The notes under the pieces are model-generated. The model was not told where the DNA came from and did no database searches. It was given only the letters and a program-made list of their open reading frames with translations. A stretch of 51,054 bases of DNA from Nitrospirales bacterium (GTDB lineage: Bacteria > Nitrospirota > Nitrospiria > Nitrospirales > UBA8639). Of this stretch, positions 28,791 to 37,644 are shown piece after piece. The translations under genes and the position numbers were made by a program. The stretch is from positions 1-51,054 of the forward strand of contig BQIU01000023.1 in NCBI GenBank assembly GCA_021603905.1. Direction: 5' to 3'. The number at the start of each line of letters is the position of its first letter. Within the stretch, counting starts at the first letter, position 1.

Positions 28791-29069
28791 TAAGCGAATC
28801 CAAATAAGTTCTAGCGGTGTGCTGGGGGCCATGAACATTCAACATACCACTCGTCATATCTGTTCAACCTTCACTGAGAATTCCTACGGTCATTCAATAT
28901 TGTGATCATCGATGACCTCAGTGGATACGATCGTTCGCAAGACCAAGCGTCACGGTTGGTCAATCTATCATGATGACGTTATCCTTTTGATGCTACCAAT
29001 AAAAGGTATCCAAGGAACTCAGCGTCATTACCTACTTCAAACATTGAAATTTAATTGAATCGGCTATAG
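28791..29069 (+). repeat. Short element with CTATAGC-type ends, copy B (about 280 bp)
   Basis: Left end reads TAAGCGAATCCAAATAAGTT (from 28791); right end TTAATTGAATCGGCTATAG (29051-29069) is identical to that of copy A, including the preceding CAAACA-TGAAA context. The interior is longer than in copy A and non-coding. It occupies part of the ~825-nt gap between smc and the pilin gene; the rest of that gap (29070-29452) is AT-rich and shows no gene. Confidence 0.7.
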
Positions 29070-29452
29070 AAAATTTGGAGAACATGAATAGACCTTACCA
29101 TCAGTACTTTTTTCATTTCCCCCTTGTTTCATGACTGCAATGAATGGCGATCAGAGTCAACTTCATCATATATTCTAATAAAACCTGACTTTATATACGT
29201 ATTTTAATGTCGGCATGACACGAAGGTACATCATCGAGCACTATTGATGCCTTAAGAATCCATTATTTTCATCCGATATAAGGGGAATAGCCTAAGGTTT
29301 TCATGAGATGCGGATAGGAACAATTGAAGCAAACTGACAGTGAAGACATGCGCTGTTGAAAAGGTCAAACAAACTCGTCAGCGATGGGGAAATCATGGGC
29401 ACACCATCAAAGCTGACATCCATTCAATATGCCCGGCAGGAGAAAGAAGATC

Positions 29453-29623
29453 ATGATGTACATAATGCAATTTCTTAACGATGAAGAAGGCGCGACCGCA
29501 TTGGAGTATGGATTGCTCGCCGCATTGATTGCGGCGGTGATCATTGGCGCTGTCACAACTCTTGGGCAAACCGTGGCTAATACATTCAATTCGATTTCAG
29601 GTTCGATGGCCGCGGCCTCTTAA
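29453..29623 (+). CDS. flp: Flp-type IVb pilin
   Basis: 56 residues from the ATG at 29453 (AGGAG upstream). After a short leader (MMYIMQFLNDEEG) comes the Flp prepilin site with cleavage after glycine, and the mature start ATALEYGLLAALIAAVIIGA carries the conserved E and Y of the family. The hydrophobic helix forms the pilus core; the tail TVANTFNSISGSMAAAS is short. No tad assembly genes are adjacent, so this is an orphan pilin gene here. A GC-rich inverted repeat at 29705-29740 may end its transcript. Confidence 0.9.
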   Translation: MMYIMQFLNDEEGATALEYGLLAALIAAVIIGAVTTLGQTVANTFNSISGSMAAAS

Positions 29624-29704
29624 TGATCGTTCACACGGTTTCTTGATCGCGTTAGATGAGAGCCTGCACGGTAAAAGCATGCACTCAAACTCGAATGCAT
29701 AGGC

Positions 29705-29740
29705 GAATGGGGGCGGCCTCGATGTAGGCGGCCTCCGTTC
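29705..29740 (+). terminator. Weak hairpin downstream of the pilin gene
   Basis: GAATGGGGGC (29705-29714) can pair with GCCTCCGTTC (29731-29740) with two G-U pairs. No T-tract follows. The stem also contains a direct repeat of GGCGGCCTC. Confidence 0.35.
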
Positions 29741-29801
29741 TACAGTTTCCCCGACATTCCTATAGCCGCTTCAAAGAACCTCCGATGCTTGAGGCGTAGT
29801 T

Positions 29802-30740
29802 TTACGCTTTTTCCTGGCTTGCGAGCAGTTCTCTGGGAAGCAAAAATTCAACATCTTCTTCGACAACAGTCAATTCTTCCAATTCATCCGCCCCTAATGT
29901 CCGAAGATAATCGACAACCTCAGTCACGAGAACTTCTGGAGCGGAGGCCCCGGCCGCAATACCAATGGCATTCACTCCCTCCAACCATTCAGGCTTGATG
30001 TCCTGGTAGGAATCAATCAAGTAGGACGCTTTGCCACATCGCTCTCCAAGCTCCTTCAATCGATTGGAATTTGAGCTGTTAGGGGAACCGATCACCAAAA
30101 TGACATCGACATATTTCGACAACTCCTTCACCGCATTCTGCCGATTTTGGGTCGCATAGCAAATGTCTTCCTGATGCGGGCCCTTAATGCCAGGAAACCG
30201 ACGATTCAAGGCTTCGACAATATCACGGCATTCATCGACACTCAGCGTAGTTTGTGTGACATAGGACAGATGGTTCTGGTTTTCAACGACAAGGGTTTCG
30301 ACATCTTCCACTGAAGAAACCAGATGAAATTTATCGGGAACCTGTCCAAGCGTGCCGACGACTTCGGGATGCCCGGAATGCCCAATGAGAATCAATTCGT
30401 ACTGATTAGTGTAGTCACGATTCACCTCATTGTGCACCTTAATGACCAAGGGACAAGTGGCATCAATGATCTTGAGATTACGTCGATTGGCTTCTTCCCA
30501 CACACTTTTGGCCACTCCGTGTGCGCTAAAGATGACGATGGCCCCATCAGGCACTTCGTCTAATTCCTCGACAAACACCGCCCCTTTATCCCGAAGAGAA
30601 TTAACAACATGGCGACTATGGACGATTTCATGACGAACGTAGATAGGAGCTCCATACGTTTTGAGTGATAAATCGACAATTTCAATGGCTCGGTCAACTC
30701 CTGCACAGAATCCGCGTGGATCCGCTAAGTAAATTTTCAC
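29802..30740 (-). CDS. ispH: 4-hydroxy-3-methylbut-2-enyl diphosphate reductase IspH
   Basis: 312 residues. IspH is the last enzyme of the MEP isoprenoid pathway and reduces HMBPP to IPP and DMAPP using a 4Fe-4S cluster. The cluster ligands are C12 (PRGFCAGVDRAIE), C96 (IIDATCPLV) and C194 (EDICYATQNRQ). Conserved histidines lie in VRHEIVHSRHVV, SAHGV and GHSGHPEVVGT; the threonine/serine pair is in TQTTLS, and GSPNSSNSNRL follows. The length is normal and the start opens directly with MKIYLADPRGFC. The C-terminal acidic tail (ELEELTVVEEDVEFLLPREL) is usual. Confidence 0.98.
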   Translation of the reverse strand: MKIYLADPRGFCAGVDRAIEIVDLSLKTYGAPIYVRHEIVHSRHVVNSLRDKGAVFVEELDEVPDGAIVIFSAHGVAKSVWEEANRRNLKIIDATCPLVIKVHNEVNRDYTNQYELILIGHSGHPEVVGTLGQVPDKFHLVSSVEDVETLVVENQNHLSYVTQTTLSVDECRDIVEALNRRFPGIKGPHQEDICYATQNRQNAVKELSKYVDVILVIGSPNSSNSNRLKELGERCGKASYLIDSYQDIKPEWLEGVNAIGIAAGASAPEVLVTEVVDYLRTLGADELEELTVVEEDVEFLLPRELLASQEKA

Positions 30741-30975
30741 TCCATCCTCCCTTTATCTATCCGTTCATTATTGTCTTCGGTAGGTCTTGAGTCTTCGGCA
30801 CCGTCAACGAAGGTCTCTCACTAGAGACTTGAACCGAAATATCTCAATCCATGATCTGCATTCTATCTGCTCCCGCCAATGGTTGCAAAGTCATAAAGAT
30901 TCAGTGGCTTCGTGATCAGGAAAGTTTACTTTGATTCGTCTTGGGTCAAATCGAAGCGTTTCAATCTCTATTCAT

Positions 30976-31875
30976 TTACAGCCTTGCGGCCTCTTGTAAC
31001 TCTCTAGTTGATTTAAGGACAGCCTCGTCAAACGCGGCCTCCCATTCCCTAGCAGTCGCATCAACACCGACAGGAAATAAAATTGATCGCGAAGCATTCA
31101 CGACCCCGCCTTCTAAACACATCGGCCCCCTCAAAAACCCTGCCAATGCATCTTTAGCTGAGGCTCCTTGCGCCCCATATCCTGGCACTAAAAAAAGCGA
31201 AGTAGGTAAGATCTCTCGTATTCTCATCGCGTCTGACGGATACGTTCCTCCAACGACAATACCGACACTCGACCATCCACTTGCGCCTATCGTATGAGGC
31301 AACAATCGTGTAAGACCTTTCGCCACATGACAATACAGAAAATCATGATCAACTTGGAGACCTTGAAACTCCTCAGCCCCAGGATTGCTGGTTTTGACGA
31401 GCACAAAAATCCCAGCCCCACCCTGAATGACATGCGGCAAGAATGGCTCAATGGTCTCAGTGCCCATGTACGCATTGAGTGTCATCGCATTCGCCGCCTC
31501 GGCTTTTGACGGGTCAATCAATGCGGCATAGGCGGCGGCAGTCGACCCGATATCACCTCTTTTGGCATCAAGAATAACGGGGATTCCCTGTTGCTTACAT
31601 TGGACAATGAGCTCTTCAAGCAACCGGATGCCATCTGCCCCATATTGTTCGAAGAACGCACTTTGGGGTTTCACGGCCACAACCTTACCGTTCAGCCTCT
31701 CCACCACCTCATGGAAGAACTTTGCAATACCGTCAATTGGACGGTTCTTTTGTCCATTCTTTGAAAAAAAGGCATTCGGAATATAGGCAACATGAGGATC
31801 GAGACCCACACAAAGAGGATGCCCAAGTTTTCTGGTCTTTTCAATAATGGTGTCGGCGAAATTTGAGTCACCCAT
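30976..31875 (-). CDS. pyrF: Orotidine 5'-phosphate decarboxylase, type 2
   Basis: 299 residues. The enzyme makes UMP from OMP in pyrimidine synthesis. The catalytic D-x-K-x-x-D is D103-A-K105-R-G-D108 in ILDAKRGDIGSTAAAYA. The substrate site LCVGLDPHV (21-29) and AVKPQSAFFEQYGADG (67-82) are typical of the longer type 2 (mycobacterial/myxococcal) branch. VPGYGAQGASAKDA and SRSILFP close the phosphate-binding site. No other pyrimidine gene is nearby. Confidence 0.96.
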   Translation of the reverse strand: MGDSNFADTIIEKTRKLGHPLCVGLDPHVAYIPNAFFSKNGQKNRPIDGIAKFFHEVVERLNGKVVAVKPQSAFFEQYGADGIRLLEELIVQCKQQGIPVILDAKRGDIGSTAAAYAALIDPSKAEAANAMTLNAYMGTETIEPFLPHVIQGGAGIFVLVKTSNPGAEEFQGLQVDHDFLYCHVAKGLTRLLPHTIGASGWSSVGIVVGGTYPSDAMRIREILPTSLFLVPGYGAQGASAKDALAGFLRGPMCLEGGVVNASRSILFPVGVDATAREWEAAFDEAVLKSTRELQEAARL

Positions 31876-32030
31876 TCGTGTACTTTCTGTCTCTGACGAC
31901 TAAGGCGTGAGCCCCATCACCAACTAAGAGAACCAGCTCAGAAAACCACTGCCTGAACATTCAAATTAAAGAAACCTAGATCTCCATAAACACGGTAAGT
32001 GAAAGGCTCAGATTCGTCAATCAAATACAA

Positions 32031-33020
32031 TTACCCCCAACGGATCAATGCCCCACCCCAGGTGATCCCTCCCCCAAAAGTGCCAAGAAGGATAAGGTCT
32101 CCAGGCTTGAGACGTCCTTGCCGATTGGCCATATCCAACGTAATCGGTAACGAAGCCGATGAGGTATTCCCTGTGTGCTCAATGACAGAAAAAAGGCAAT
32201 GAGAGGGGATATTCATGCGGTTCGCAAGTTTTGCCAAAATTCGGCTATTGGCTTGATGAAACATGACATGATCGACATCAGCCATCGTGAGTTGGCTTGA
32301 TTCCAGAAGCTCTTGCAACGCTGGGCCTAACTGCTTGACCGCCACGCGAAATAAGGAGGCTCCCTCTAATCGAAGAGTATGTCGCTTCTCTTTGATCGTG
32401 GCAGCAGACATGGGTTCGCGAGATCCTCCTGCTGGAATGCGCACGAGAGTCGAGTGTCTTCCATCGGAAAATACCCGAATATTCTGTACCCCAACATGCG
32501 GCTCTTGGCTTTTGGTCACCACAGCAGCTCCGGCTCCATCGCCAAATAAAATGGAGGTCCCCATGTCTCCCGGATCCAAATAGCGCGACTTGATCTCCGA
32601 CGCAACAATCAAACATCGTTCGCTGAGCCCCGACCGAATCAATGAGTCAGCCATGGATAATCCATATAAAAAGCCAGAACACGAGGCACTGAAATCAAAT
32701 GCACTCGCTCCCCTCACGCCTAAACGGCGTTGCAGCAGACTAGCCGTAGAGGGAAACGCTCCGGTTTCCGGCGAAGTCGTCGAAAACAAAATAGTGTCAA
32801 TCTCACGAGGATGGAGCTTCGCCTGGTCAAGTGCCTGCCTGGAGGCTTGTTCGGCCAACGTTGAAGACTCTTCGCTATCACTCGCCCAGTGCCGTGACCG
32901 AATCCCCGATACCCGGTAGATATATGACTCATCAATGCCAAGATTCGAGGCCAGCTCCTTATTCAGAACGACCCGAGCTGGTAAAGACGACCCTGTACCG
33001 CTAATCATTGATATCGACAT
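32031..33020 (-). CDS. fabH: 3-oxoacyl-ACP synthase III family protein (FabH)
   Basis: 329 residues of the thiolase fold. The Cys-His-Asn triad is complete: C114 in SASCSGFLYGL, H255 in VMFHQANSRILAKLA and N285 in HTGNTSSASLPITL. FabH condenses acetyl-CoA (or another primer) with malonyl-ACP to start fatty acid synthesis. GDGAGAAVV (162-169) is the conserved turn. The segment SYIYRVSGIRSRHWA replaces the more usual W-I-x-x-R-T-G-I, so a non-acetyl primer or a secondary-lipid role is possible. GAAGGAAAG precedes the start. No other fab genes are adjacent. Confidence 0.93.
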   Translation of the reverse strand: MSISMISGTGSSLPARVVLNKELASNLGIDESYIYRVSGIRSRHWASDSEESSTLAEQASRQALDQAKLHPREIDTILFSTTSPETGAFPSTASLLQRRLGVRGASAFDFSASCSGFLYGLSMADSLIRSGLSERCLIVASEIKSRYLDPGDMGTSILFGDGAGAAVVTKSQEPHVGVQNIRVFSDGRHSTLVRIPAGGSREPMSAATIKEKRHTLRLEGASLFRVAVKQLGPALQELLESSQLTMADVDHVMFHQANSRILAKLANRMNIPSHCLFSVIEHTGNTSSASLPITLDMANRQGRLKPGDLILLGTFGGGITWGGALIRWG

Positions 33021-33147
33021 TTCAGTTACTTTCCTTCGGGACTCTATAATATTTCATGTGGCCCATATCTCACAGTGAGGAAAAAATACCTCTCAACACG
33101 CATATTCCCATATTGTATTTGCTTTACTTCTCAAGCATTTGGTAGCG

Positions 33148-33162
33148 TGGCACGTTTTTTGT
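33148..33162 (+). promoter_or_regulatory. Possible sigma54-type promoter upstream of the BamD-like gene
   Basis: TGGCACG (33148-33154), four bases, then TTGT (33159-33162). This matches the -24/-12 consensus except TTGT in place of TTGC. It is 58 nt upstream of the lipoprotein ATG. A single near-match can be chance. Confidence 0.3.
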
Positions 33163-33220
33163 GTTAGGCTAAGAATTGAGACTCTCTTTCCTCAATATTA
33201 ACACTAAGGTGCCCTACCAA

Positions 33221-34210
33221 ATGAAGCCACAATCTTTCGTCAACAGATTTCTTGCCATGATTGTCCTCTGTGGAGTCATCGCGACTGGCTGTTCTTCGAC
33301 TCCAGACCCTACCCCTTCCGATCCCCAGGTCGCATTGAGTGGGACAGACGAACAAATTTTTGTCGGTGATTCAATTGAAATGAACTACGATCCTAACGTC
33401 ATTATGAAGCGCGCCGAAGCGTATTTTGAAAAAGAATCGTTTCTCGAAGCTATCGTCGAATATAAACATTTTCTCGACCTTCATCGTAATCATATGTTAG
33501 CCCCCTATGCGCAATATAAAATTGCCACGAGTCACTATAAACGATTTAAAACGATTGATCGAGATCCTGAACCCATTCAAGAGTCCTTAGCGTCCTTTCG
33601 CAAACTCTTGACTGAATTTCCTGATAATCGCTATGAAACAGAAGCTCACGAGAAAATTACCTCGTGTCAAGAACATCTGGCTTTACATGACTTGTTCGTT
33701 GGACAGTTTTATTACAACAGAGAATCCTATCTGGCCGCAGCGCATCGCTTCAAACACATCGTCGAGCGGTACCCTGCATTGGAAACAGCCGGGGAGGCTA
33801 AATACCATTTAGCCGAGACCTATGAAAAACTCGGCAATGTGGAGTGGGCGAAAGACTGGCTGATTGATCTTGTGCAAGATCATGGCGATCATCCCTTTTA
33901 CGAAAGTGGGATGCAAATGCTCACCAAACTTCAAAGTGAACATCCGAATCTCGATATTCCAGATATGCCGAATGAACAGGAAGAACCCATCAGACTCGCC
34001 AAAGTTGAGCCTGAATTATCTCCTTTGGACATTCTCGCGTTCCCTCCGTTAGAAGAAGAATTTACGTCTGGGAAAGCAGTCAAGCCTTCCGAATGTTCCA
34101 TTGGGTCATGGTGTGAATCGTTGCCTCGCACATCTTTTCCTCAACAGACCTCTCCCTCCGTGTCAAACACATCAATACGTGAAACTTGCCAACCAGGCCA
34201 ATGGTGCTAA
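33221..34210 (+). CDS. bamD: BamD-like outer membrane assembly lipoprotein with cysteine-rich tail
   Basis: 329 residues from the ATG at 33221 (AAGGTG upstream). It has a lipoprotein signal (MIVLCGVIATGC) and five TPR-like units of the BamD/YfiO type: IMKRAEAYFEKESFLEAIVE, YAQYKIATSHYKRF, LTEFPDNRYETEAHEKI, FVGQFYYNRESYLAAAHRFK and KYHLAETYEKLGNVEWAKDW. BamD is the essential lipoprotein of the beta-barrel assembly machine. The family is usually near 245 residues; here a proline-rich C-terminal extension of ~80 residues ends with two CxxGxWC motifs (292-298 and 323-329). Other TPR lipoproteins cannot be fully excluded. Confidence 0.85.
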   Translation: MKPQSFVNRFLAMIVLCGVIATGCSSTPDPTPSDPQVALSGTDEQIFVGDSIEMNYDPNVIMKRAEAYFEKESFLEAIVEYKHFLDLHRNHMLAPYAQYKIATSHYKRFKTIDRDPEPIQESLASFRKLLTEFPDNRYETEAHEKITSCQEHLALHDLFVGQFYYNRESYLAAAHRFKHIVERYPALETAGEAKYHLAETYEKLGNVEWAKDWLIDLVQDHGDHPFYESGMQMLTKLQSEHPNLDIPDMPNEQEEPIRLAKVEPELSPLDILAFPPLEEEFTSGKAVKPSECSIGSWCESLPRTSFPQQTSPSVSNTSIRETCQPGQWC

Positions 34211-34513
34211 AAAAGAACGTCGTTCGTATTTTGTATTTCGTTGTTCGAAATTCAAGGCAAGAACCTACTAAGCTTTCTTTATCTAAATATAGGATGTGGA
34301 AGCTATAGCCGCTGCAATTAGTTTCCGTACATATAAAGCAGTGTTTCGCGCTGAGTTGACTTATTTGAATCGGCTGGACTTGGACACCTGTCATACAGAG
34401 ATCAGTTGGATTATTGAGTGACGATGTCGAATGTATGCGAGAAACGCGAGGTCTTGCATGTATCGTGTCCTAGCATGCCTACTTGGTTTCGCTATAGAAG
34501 GGAAGGAGAGTCA
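34211..34513. repeat. Intergenic region with CTATAGC-end element, copy C (composite)
   Basis: CTATAGCCGCTGCAATTAG begins at 34313, close to the inverted form of the family right end. An inner end AATCGGCT occurs in TTATTTGAATCGGCTGGAC (34361-34379), and TTTCGCTATAG (34488-34498) resembles the inverted left end. It may be one 186-bp element or a 66-bp element plus a solo end. No gene is present in the 303-nt gap. Confidence 0.5.
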
Positions 34514-35260
34514 CTACTGCCCGAGATACCAGCCGATACCATGCCGATCTAAGAAACTGGTAATCATCGTCACAGAATTAATGTACAACATAACCCCGAT
34601 TGTCACCATCAAGACGCCACTGACCATTGAAATAGCCCCAAGATAATGACGGACTTTTTTAAAGTGTGTCAGGAAACTATCGACCCCAAAAGCCGTGAGA
34701 AAAAACGGGAGGCCCAACCCCACGGAATAGGACGTTAATAGCACGATTCCATCTTGCATCGACTCCGTCGTGCTTGCATAAGCCAGGATCCCACCCAATA
34801 CAGGACCAACACAGGGAGTCCACCCTGCAGCGAACGCCGTCCCCACCAGAAAAGATCCAATATACCCCAACGGACGCTTTTCAAAATGCAGTAGCTTACG
34901 TTCTGTCATAAGAAACGACAATTTGAGTATACCCATGAGGTAGAGCCCGAACACCGCAATGAGCACTCCGCCAATTTTTCGGATCAGGTCTTGATATTGA
35001 TACAACATTTGCCCCATAAAACTAGCCGAGGCTCCAAACGCAATAAATACACTAGAGAATCCGGCAATAAAGAGCAGCGAATTCACCATAATGACTTTTC
35101 GAAATCGTTCCCGCTCCTGAACGTTGGAGAGTTCCTCGACGGATAAGCCGGTGATGTAAGACAAATAAGAAGGGACCAGTGGTAGAACACAGGGAGAAAT
35201 GAACGAAAGGAAACCCGCACTAAAGGCGGCCAAGATGGAGACTTGATTAAAGGAGTCCAT
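34514..35260 (-). CDS. ccdA: Cytochrome c biogenesis protein CcdA
   Basis: 248 residues, six membrane helices. The two redox cysteines are C24 in FISPCVLPLVPSYLSYITG and C150 in GWTPCVGPVLGGILAYA, the standard CcdA pair that passes electrons from cytoplasmic thioredoxin to the periplasm. Start at 35260 overlaps the upstream TlpA-like gene by 14 nt on the minus strand, so the two are coupled. It should feed reductant to that thioredoxin lipoprotein and probably to CcmG. Members of the same pathway lie 1 kb away on the plus strand. Confidence 0.95.
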   Translation of the reverse strand: MDSFNQVSILAAFSAGFLSFISPCVLPLVPSYLSYITGLSVEELSNVQERERFRKVIMVNSLLFIAGFSSVFIAFGASASFMGQMLYQYQDLIRKIGGVLIAVFGLYLMGILKLSFLMTERKLLHFEKRPLGYIGSFLVGTAFAAGWTPCVGPVLGGILAYASTTESMQDGIVLLTSYSVGLGLPFFLTAFGVDSFLTHFKKVRHYLGAISMVSGVLMVTIGVMLYINSVTMITSFLDRHGIGWYLGQ

Positions 35261-35876
35261 CGTAGTCCAAAGCTGCAGGAGGATCGAGAAGGGCTTGAAT
35301 CATTTTTTTGGCTTCTTGACCATTCCAGTCTCGAGCGCCGAAGACTCGATGTTGAATAATGCCTTTCCGGTCAATGACATAACTGATCGGGAGCGTCCGA
35401 GCTCCGTAGGCAAGACCCACTTCATATTCCGGATCATGCAAAATGGGAAAGGTCAATCCCATGGCTTCCTGAAAGGGTTTCGTGACTTCTATTCCTTGAG
35501 CATCCACCGAAACAGCCACAATTTCCAGCCCGTGACTGTGCATCTCCCGATATAGGGCTTCCATGGCAGGCATTTCTACTCGACAGGGACCACACCAGGT
35601 TGCCCAAAAATTGAGCAAGATGACTTTGCCACTAAAATCTGACAAGCTAACTAACTTTCCCTCCATATTCTTCAATGTGAAGGGAGGTGAAGGCGATCCG
35701 ATGGTTGGCCATCCCCGCTTGACCTGTAACTGAGAATCATTCGAAGACACTTCCGAAAGCCCCGAGGAATATCCTGAATCACAACCCATGAGAGTAGTCA
35801 TTACCCACATCACACCCACCAAAAGCACTCTGATGCGAGAGGACTTACAAGAAGCGACAGTGCCGAGAATTAACAT
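35247..35876 (-). CDS. TlpA/ResA-like thioredoxin lipoprotein
   Basis: 209 residues from the ATG at 35876; a TTG at 35885 in the same frame is possible but less likely. The N-terminus has a lipobox-like L-M-G-C32 after a hydrophobic stretch (VLLVGVMWVMTTLMGC), so it should be anchored in the membrane and face the periplasm. The thioredoxin domain has WCGPC (C95, C98) in LLNFWATWCGPCRVEMPA, and TLPISYVIDRKG carries the cis-proline. It probably reduces apocytochrome c or other periplasmic disulfides with electrons from the overlapping CcdA. Confidence 0.9.
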   Translation of the reverse strand: MLILGTVASCKSSRIRVLLVGVMWVMTTLMGCDSGYSSGLSEVSSNDSQLQVKRGWPTIGSPSPPFTLKNMEGKLVSLSDFSGKVILLNFWATWCGPCRVEMPAMEALYREMHSHGLEIVAVSVDAQGIEVTKPFQEAMGLTFPILHDPEYEVGLAYGARTLPISYVIDRKGIIQHRVFGARDWNGQEAKKMIQALLDPPAALDYDGLL

Positions 35877-36233
35877 AAGTATCAACGTGTTTTATCGTTA
35901 AGAATGAATTGAGGCTCTTGCACTCATCATCGGCTGAAGCTAAAACGATCAGAGAAAACTAGTGGTCTGATCAAGAGTTCCATTCAATATAAATCTAGCA
36001 AACAAGGCCGTCAATAAGCACTAAATTACATTGTACCACACTACTGGCATTTGGAGATTGGCTCCGAACAAGTTTCTGATTTGTAGACATGGCATAAGTC
36101 GGCTACGTAGGCTATAGTGCATCCGGATAATCTGCGGCCATACTAGTGGCCTCACCTACAGCTCATTCAACACATGAAAGGTCCTCCTTAGCGAAACGGC
36201 AAAAAGCCGCACGTAATTGTCTGCACACACATA
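35877..36233. other. Divergent intergenic region between the TlpA-like gene and ccmA
   Basis: About 357 nt, AT-rich, likely holding divergent promoters for the two cytochrome c maturation transcripts. A sequence GTCGGCTACGTAGGCTATAG near 36092-36113 recalls the CTATAGC repeat ends but is too degenerate to call. No gene seen. Confidence 0.5.
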
Positions 36234-36902
36234 ATGGTTATCCAGGCATTCCAACTCAGTAAATCATTTGGAAACTATCGAATTTTTGAGGATCTCTCCT
36301 TTGAGATTCCAGCGGGCGAGTGCTTTGCCCTATTCGGATCAAATGGGGCCGGGAAAACCACACTTTTACGAATTTTAGCAACACTGGTCAGACCGACGGA
36401 TGGTCGCTTTACCGTCCTAGGCAATGATGGTGTCACGGGAAAAGAATCTGTCCGACAGGCCACCATGCTTCTCGCCCATGGCTCCCACTTATACGATGAC
36501 CTCGATGCACAGGAAAACCTACGCTTTGCGATGGCGATGCGAGGCCTGGACCCAACTCCTCGAGAGTTGAAATTATCGTTGGATCAAGTCAGTCTTGGAG
36601 CATTCAGCGAAATGAAGACACGAAATTTTTCGGCAGGCATGAAACGTCGTCTTGCCTTAGCCAAAGTGATCTTGGCTAAACCCCAAGTCCTCCTCTTAGA
36701 CGAACCCTACAATGCCTTGGATGAGGGGGGAGTCCAGGTGACCAACCACATTATTTGTGAAGTCACTCAACGAGAGGGTGTCGTCGTCATGACCACACAT
36801 GATCGAGACAAAGCCAACCTCGTTGCTCATCGAACCGGCTTGCTCCATCACGGCATTCTGACATTTTCCCGGACAGACCACATAGCTCATGACATTTCTT
36901 AG
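36234..36902 (+). CDS. ccmA: Haem exporter ATP-binding protein CcmA
   Basis: 222 residues of the ABC ATPase type. Walker A is GSNGAGKTT (35-43), the signature is NFSAGMKRRLALAKV and Walker B is VLLLDEPYNALDE, followed by the switch histidine in MTTHDRDK. Works with CcmB and CcmC to release holo-CcmE. It is the first gene of a plus-strand operon; the next gene overlaps by 14 nt. No clear ribosome site before the ATG at 36234. Confidence 0.95.
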   Translation: MVIQAFQLSKSFGNYRIFEDLSFEIPAGECFALFGSNGAGKTTLLRILATLVRPTDGRFTVLGNDGVTGKESVRQATMLLAHGSHLYDDLDAQENLRFAMAMRGLDPTPRELKLSLDQVSLGAFSEMKTRNFSAGMKRRLALAKVILAKPQVLLLDEPYNALDEGGVQVTNHIICEVTQREGVVVMTTHDRDKANLVAHRTGLLHHGILTFSRTDHIAHDIS

Positions 36903-37566
36903 AGTCATTCAATGGGTGGTCTGGAAAGACCTCATTAGCGAAATGCGGAGTCGGGAGACTCTGTCTTCTATGCTGTTCTTCGCACTCATCGTGATTCTTG
37001 TTTTCAGTTTTAGCTTTGCGATGGATCAAGATGCCGCCCAACAACTCATCGCCGGCATTATTTGGGTCTCATTTGCGTTTACCGGCATAATTGGGTTGGG
37101 AAAATCCTTTTCGGCAGAATTACAGAACGACGCACTTGAATATCTACAGATGAGCCCGACCCCAAAAGGAGCCATCTACCTTGGGAAGATGCTGGGGAAT
37201 TTGTTGTTTATGCTGGTCGTCGAAGTCATGCTGTTTCCCTTGTTTGTCCTTTTCTTCAATCTGAATATTGTTGAAGAAATTGGCCTTCTTCTGTTAATAT
37301 TTTTCTTAGCAACATTGGGACTTTCAGCTGTTGGGACGCTGTTTTCGGCACTCACAGTTCAAATTCGTGCCAGGGAAGTTATGCTCCCGGTCTTACTACT
37401 CCCGTTGGCCATTCCAGTGATGATTGCTGCCGTCGAATCCACACGAGGCGCACTCAATGCTCAGCCTTTGGCTCTGTATTTCCACTGGATAGAATTACTG
37501 ACGATTTTTGACGTCATCTTCACGGTCGTGTCATTTTGGTTATTTGAGTTGATTCTGGATTCATAG
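36889..37566 (+). CDS. ccmB: Haem exporter permease CcmB
   Basis: 225 residues, six membrane helices. The N-terminal VVWKDLISEMRSRETLSSML and FSFAMD are typical, as is IWVSFAFTGIIGLGKSFSAE, with the charged E-L-Q-N-D-A-L-E segment following. Forms the membrane part of the CcmAB transporter. It overlaps ccmA by 14 nt and is followed by ccmC after 78 nt. Confidence 0.94.
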   Translation: MTFLRVIQWVVWKDLISEMRSRETLSSMLFFALIVILVFSFSFAMDQDAAQQLIAGIIWVSFAFTGIIGLGKSFSAELQNDALEYLQMSPTPKGAIYLGKMLGNLLFMLVVEVMLFPLFVLFFNLNIVEEIGLLLLIFFLATLGLSAVGTLFSALTVQIRAREVMLPVLLLPLAIPVMIAAVESTRGALNAQPLALYFHWIELLTIFDVIFTVVSFWLFELILDS

Positions 37567-37644
37567 CCTCCGGTATAATCCTCACTAAGGAACCCTGCAA
37601 TACTAGTTTTTCGAGAACGACCTTCATACGACTTCAGCCTGATC

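Noticed and set aside
34431-34646. 71-codon plus-strand frame overlapping the ccdA 3' end
   Set aside because: Antisense to the conserved ccdA C-terminus; composition is that of a shadow frame.
36092-36113. GTCGGCTACGTAGGCTATAG as a further copy of the CTATAGC element
   Set aside because: Only one end is partly similar and no second end is found nearby.
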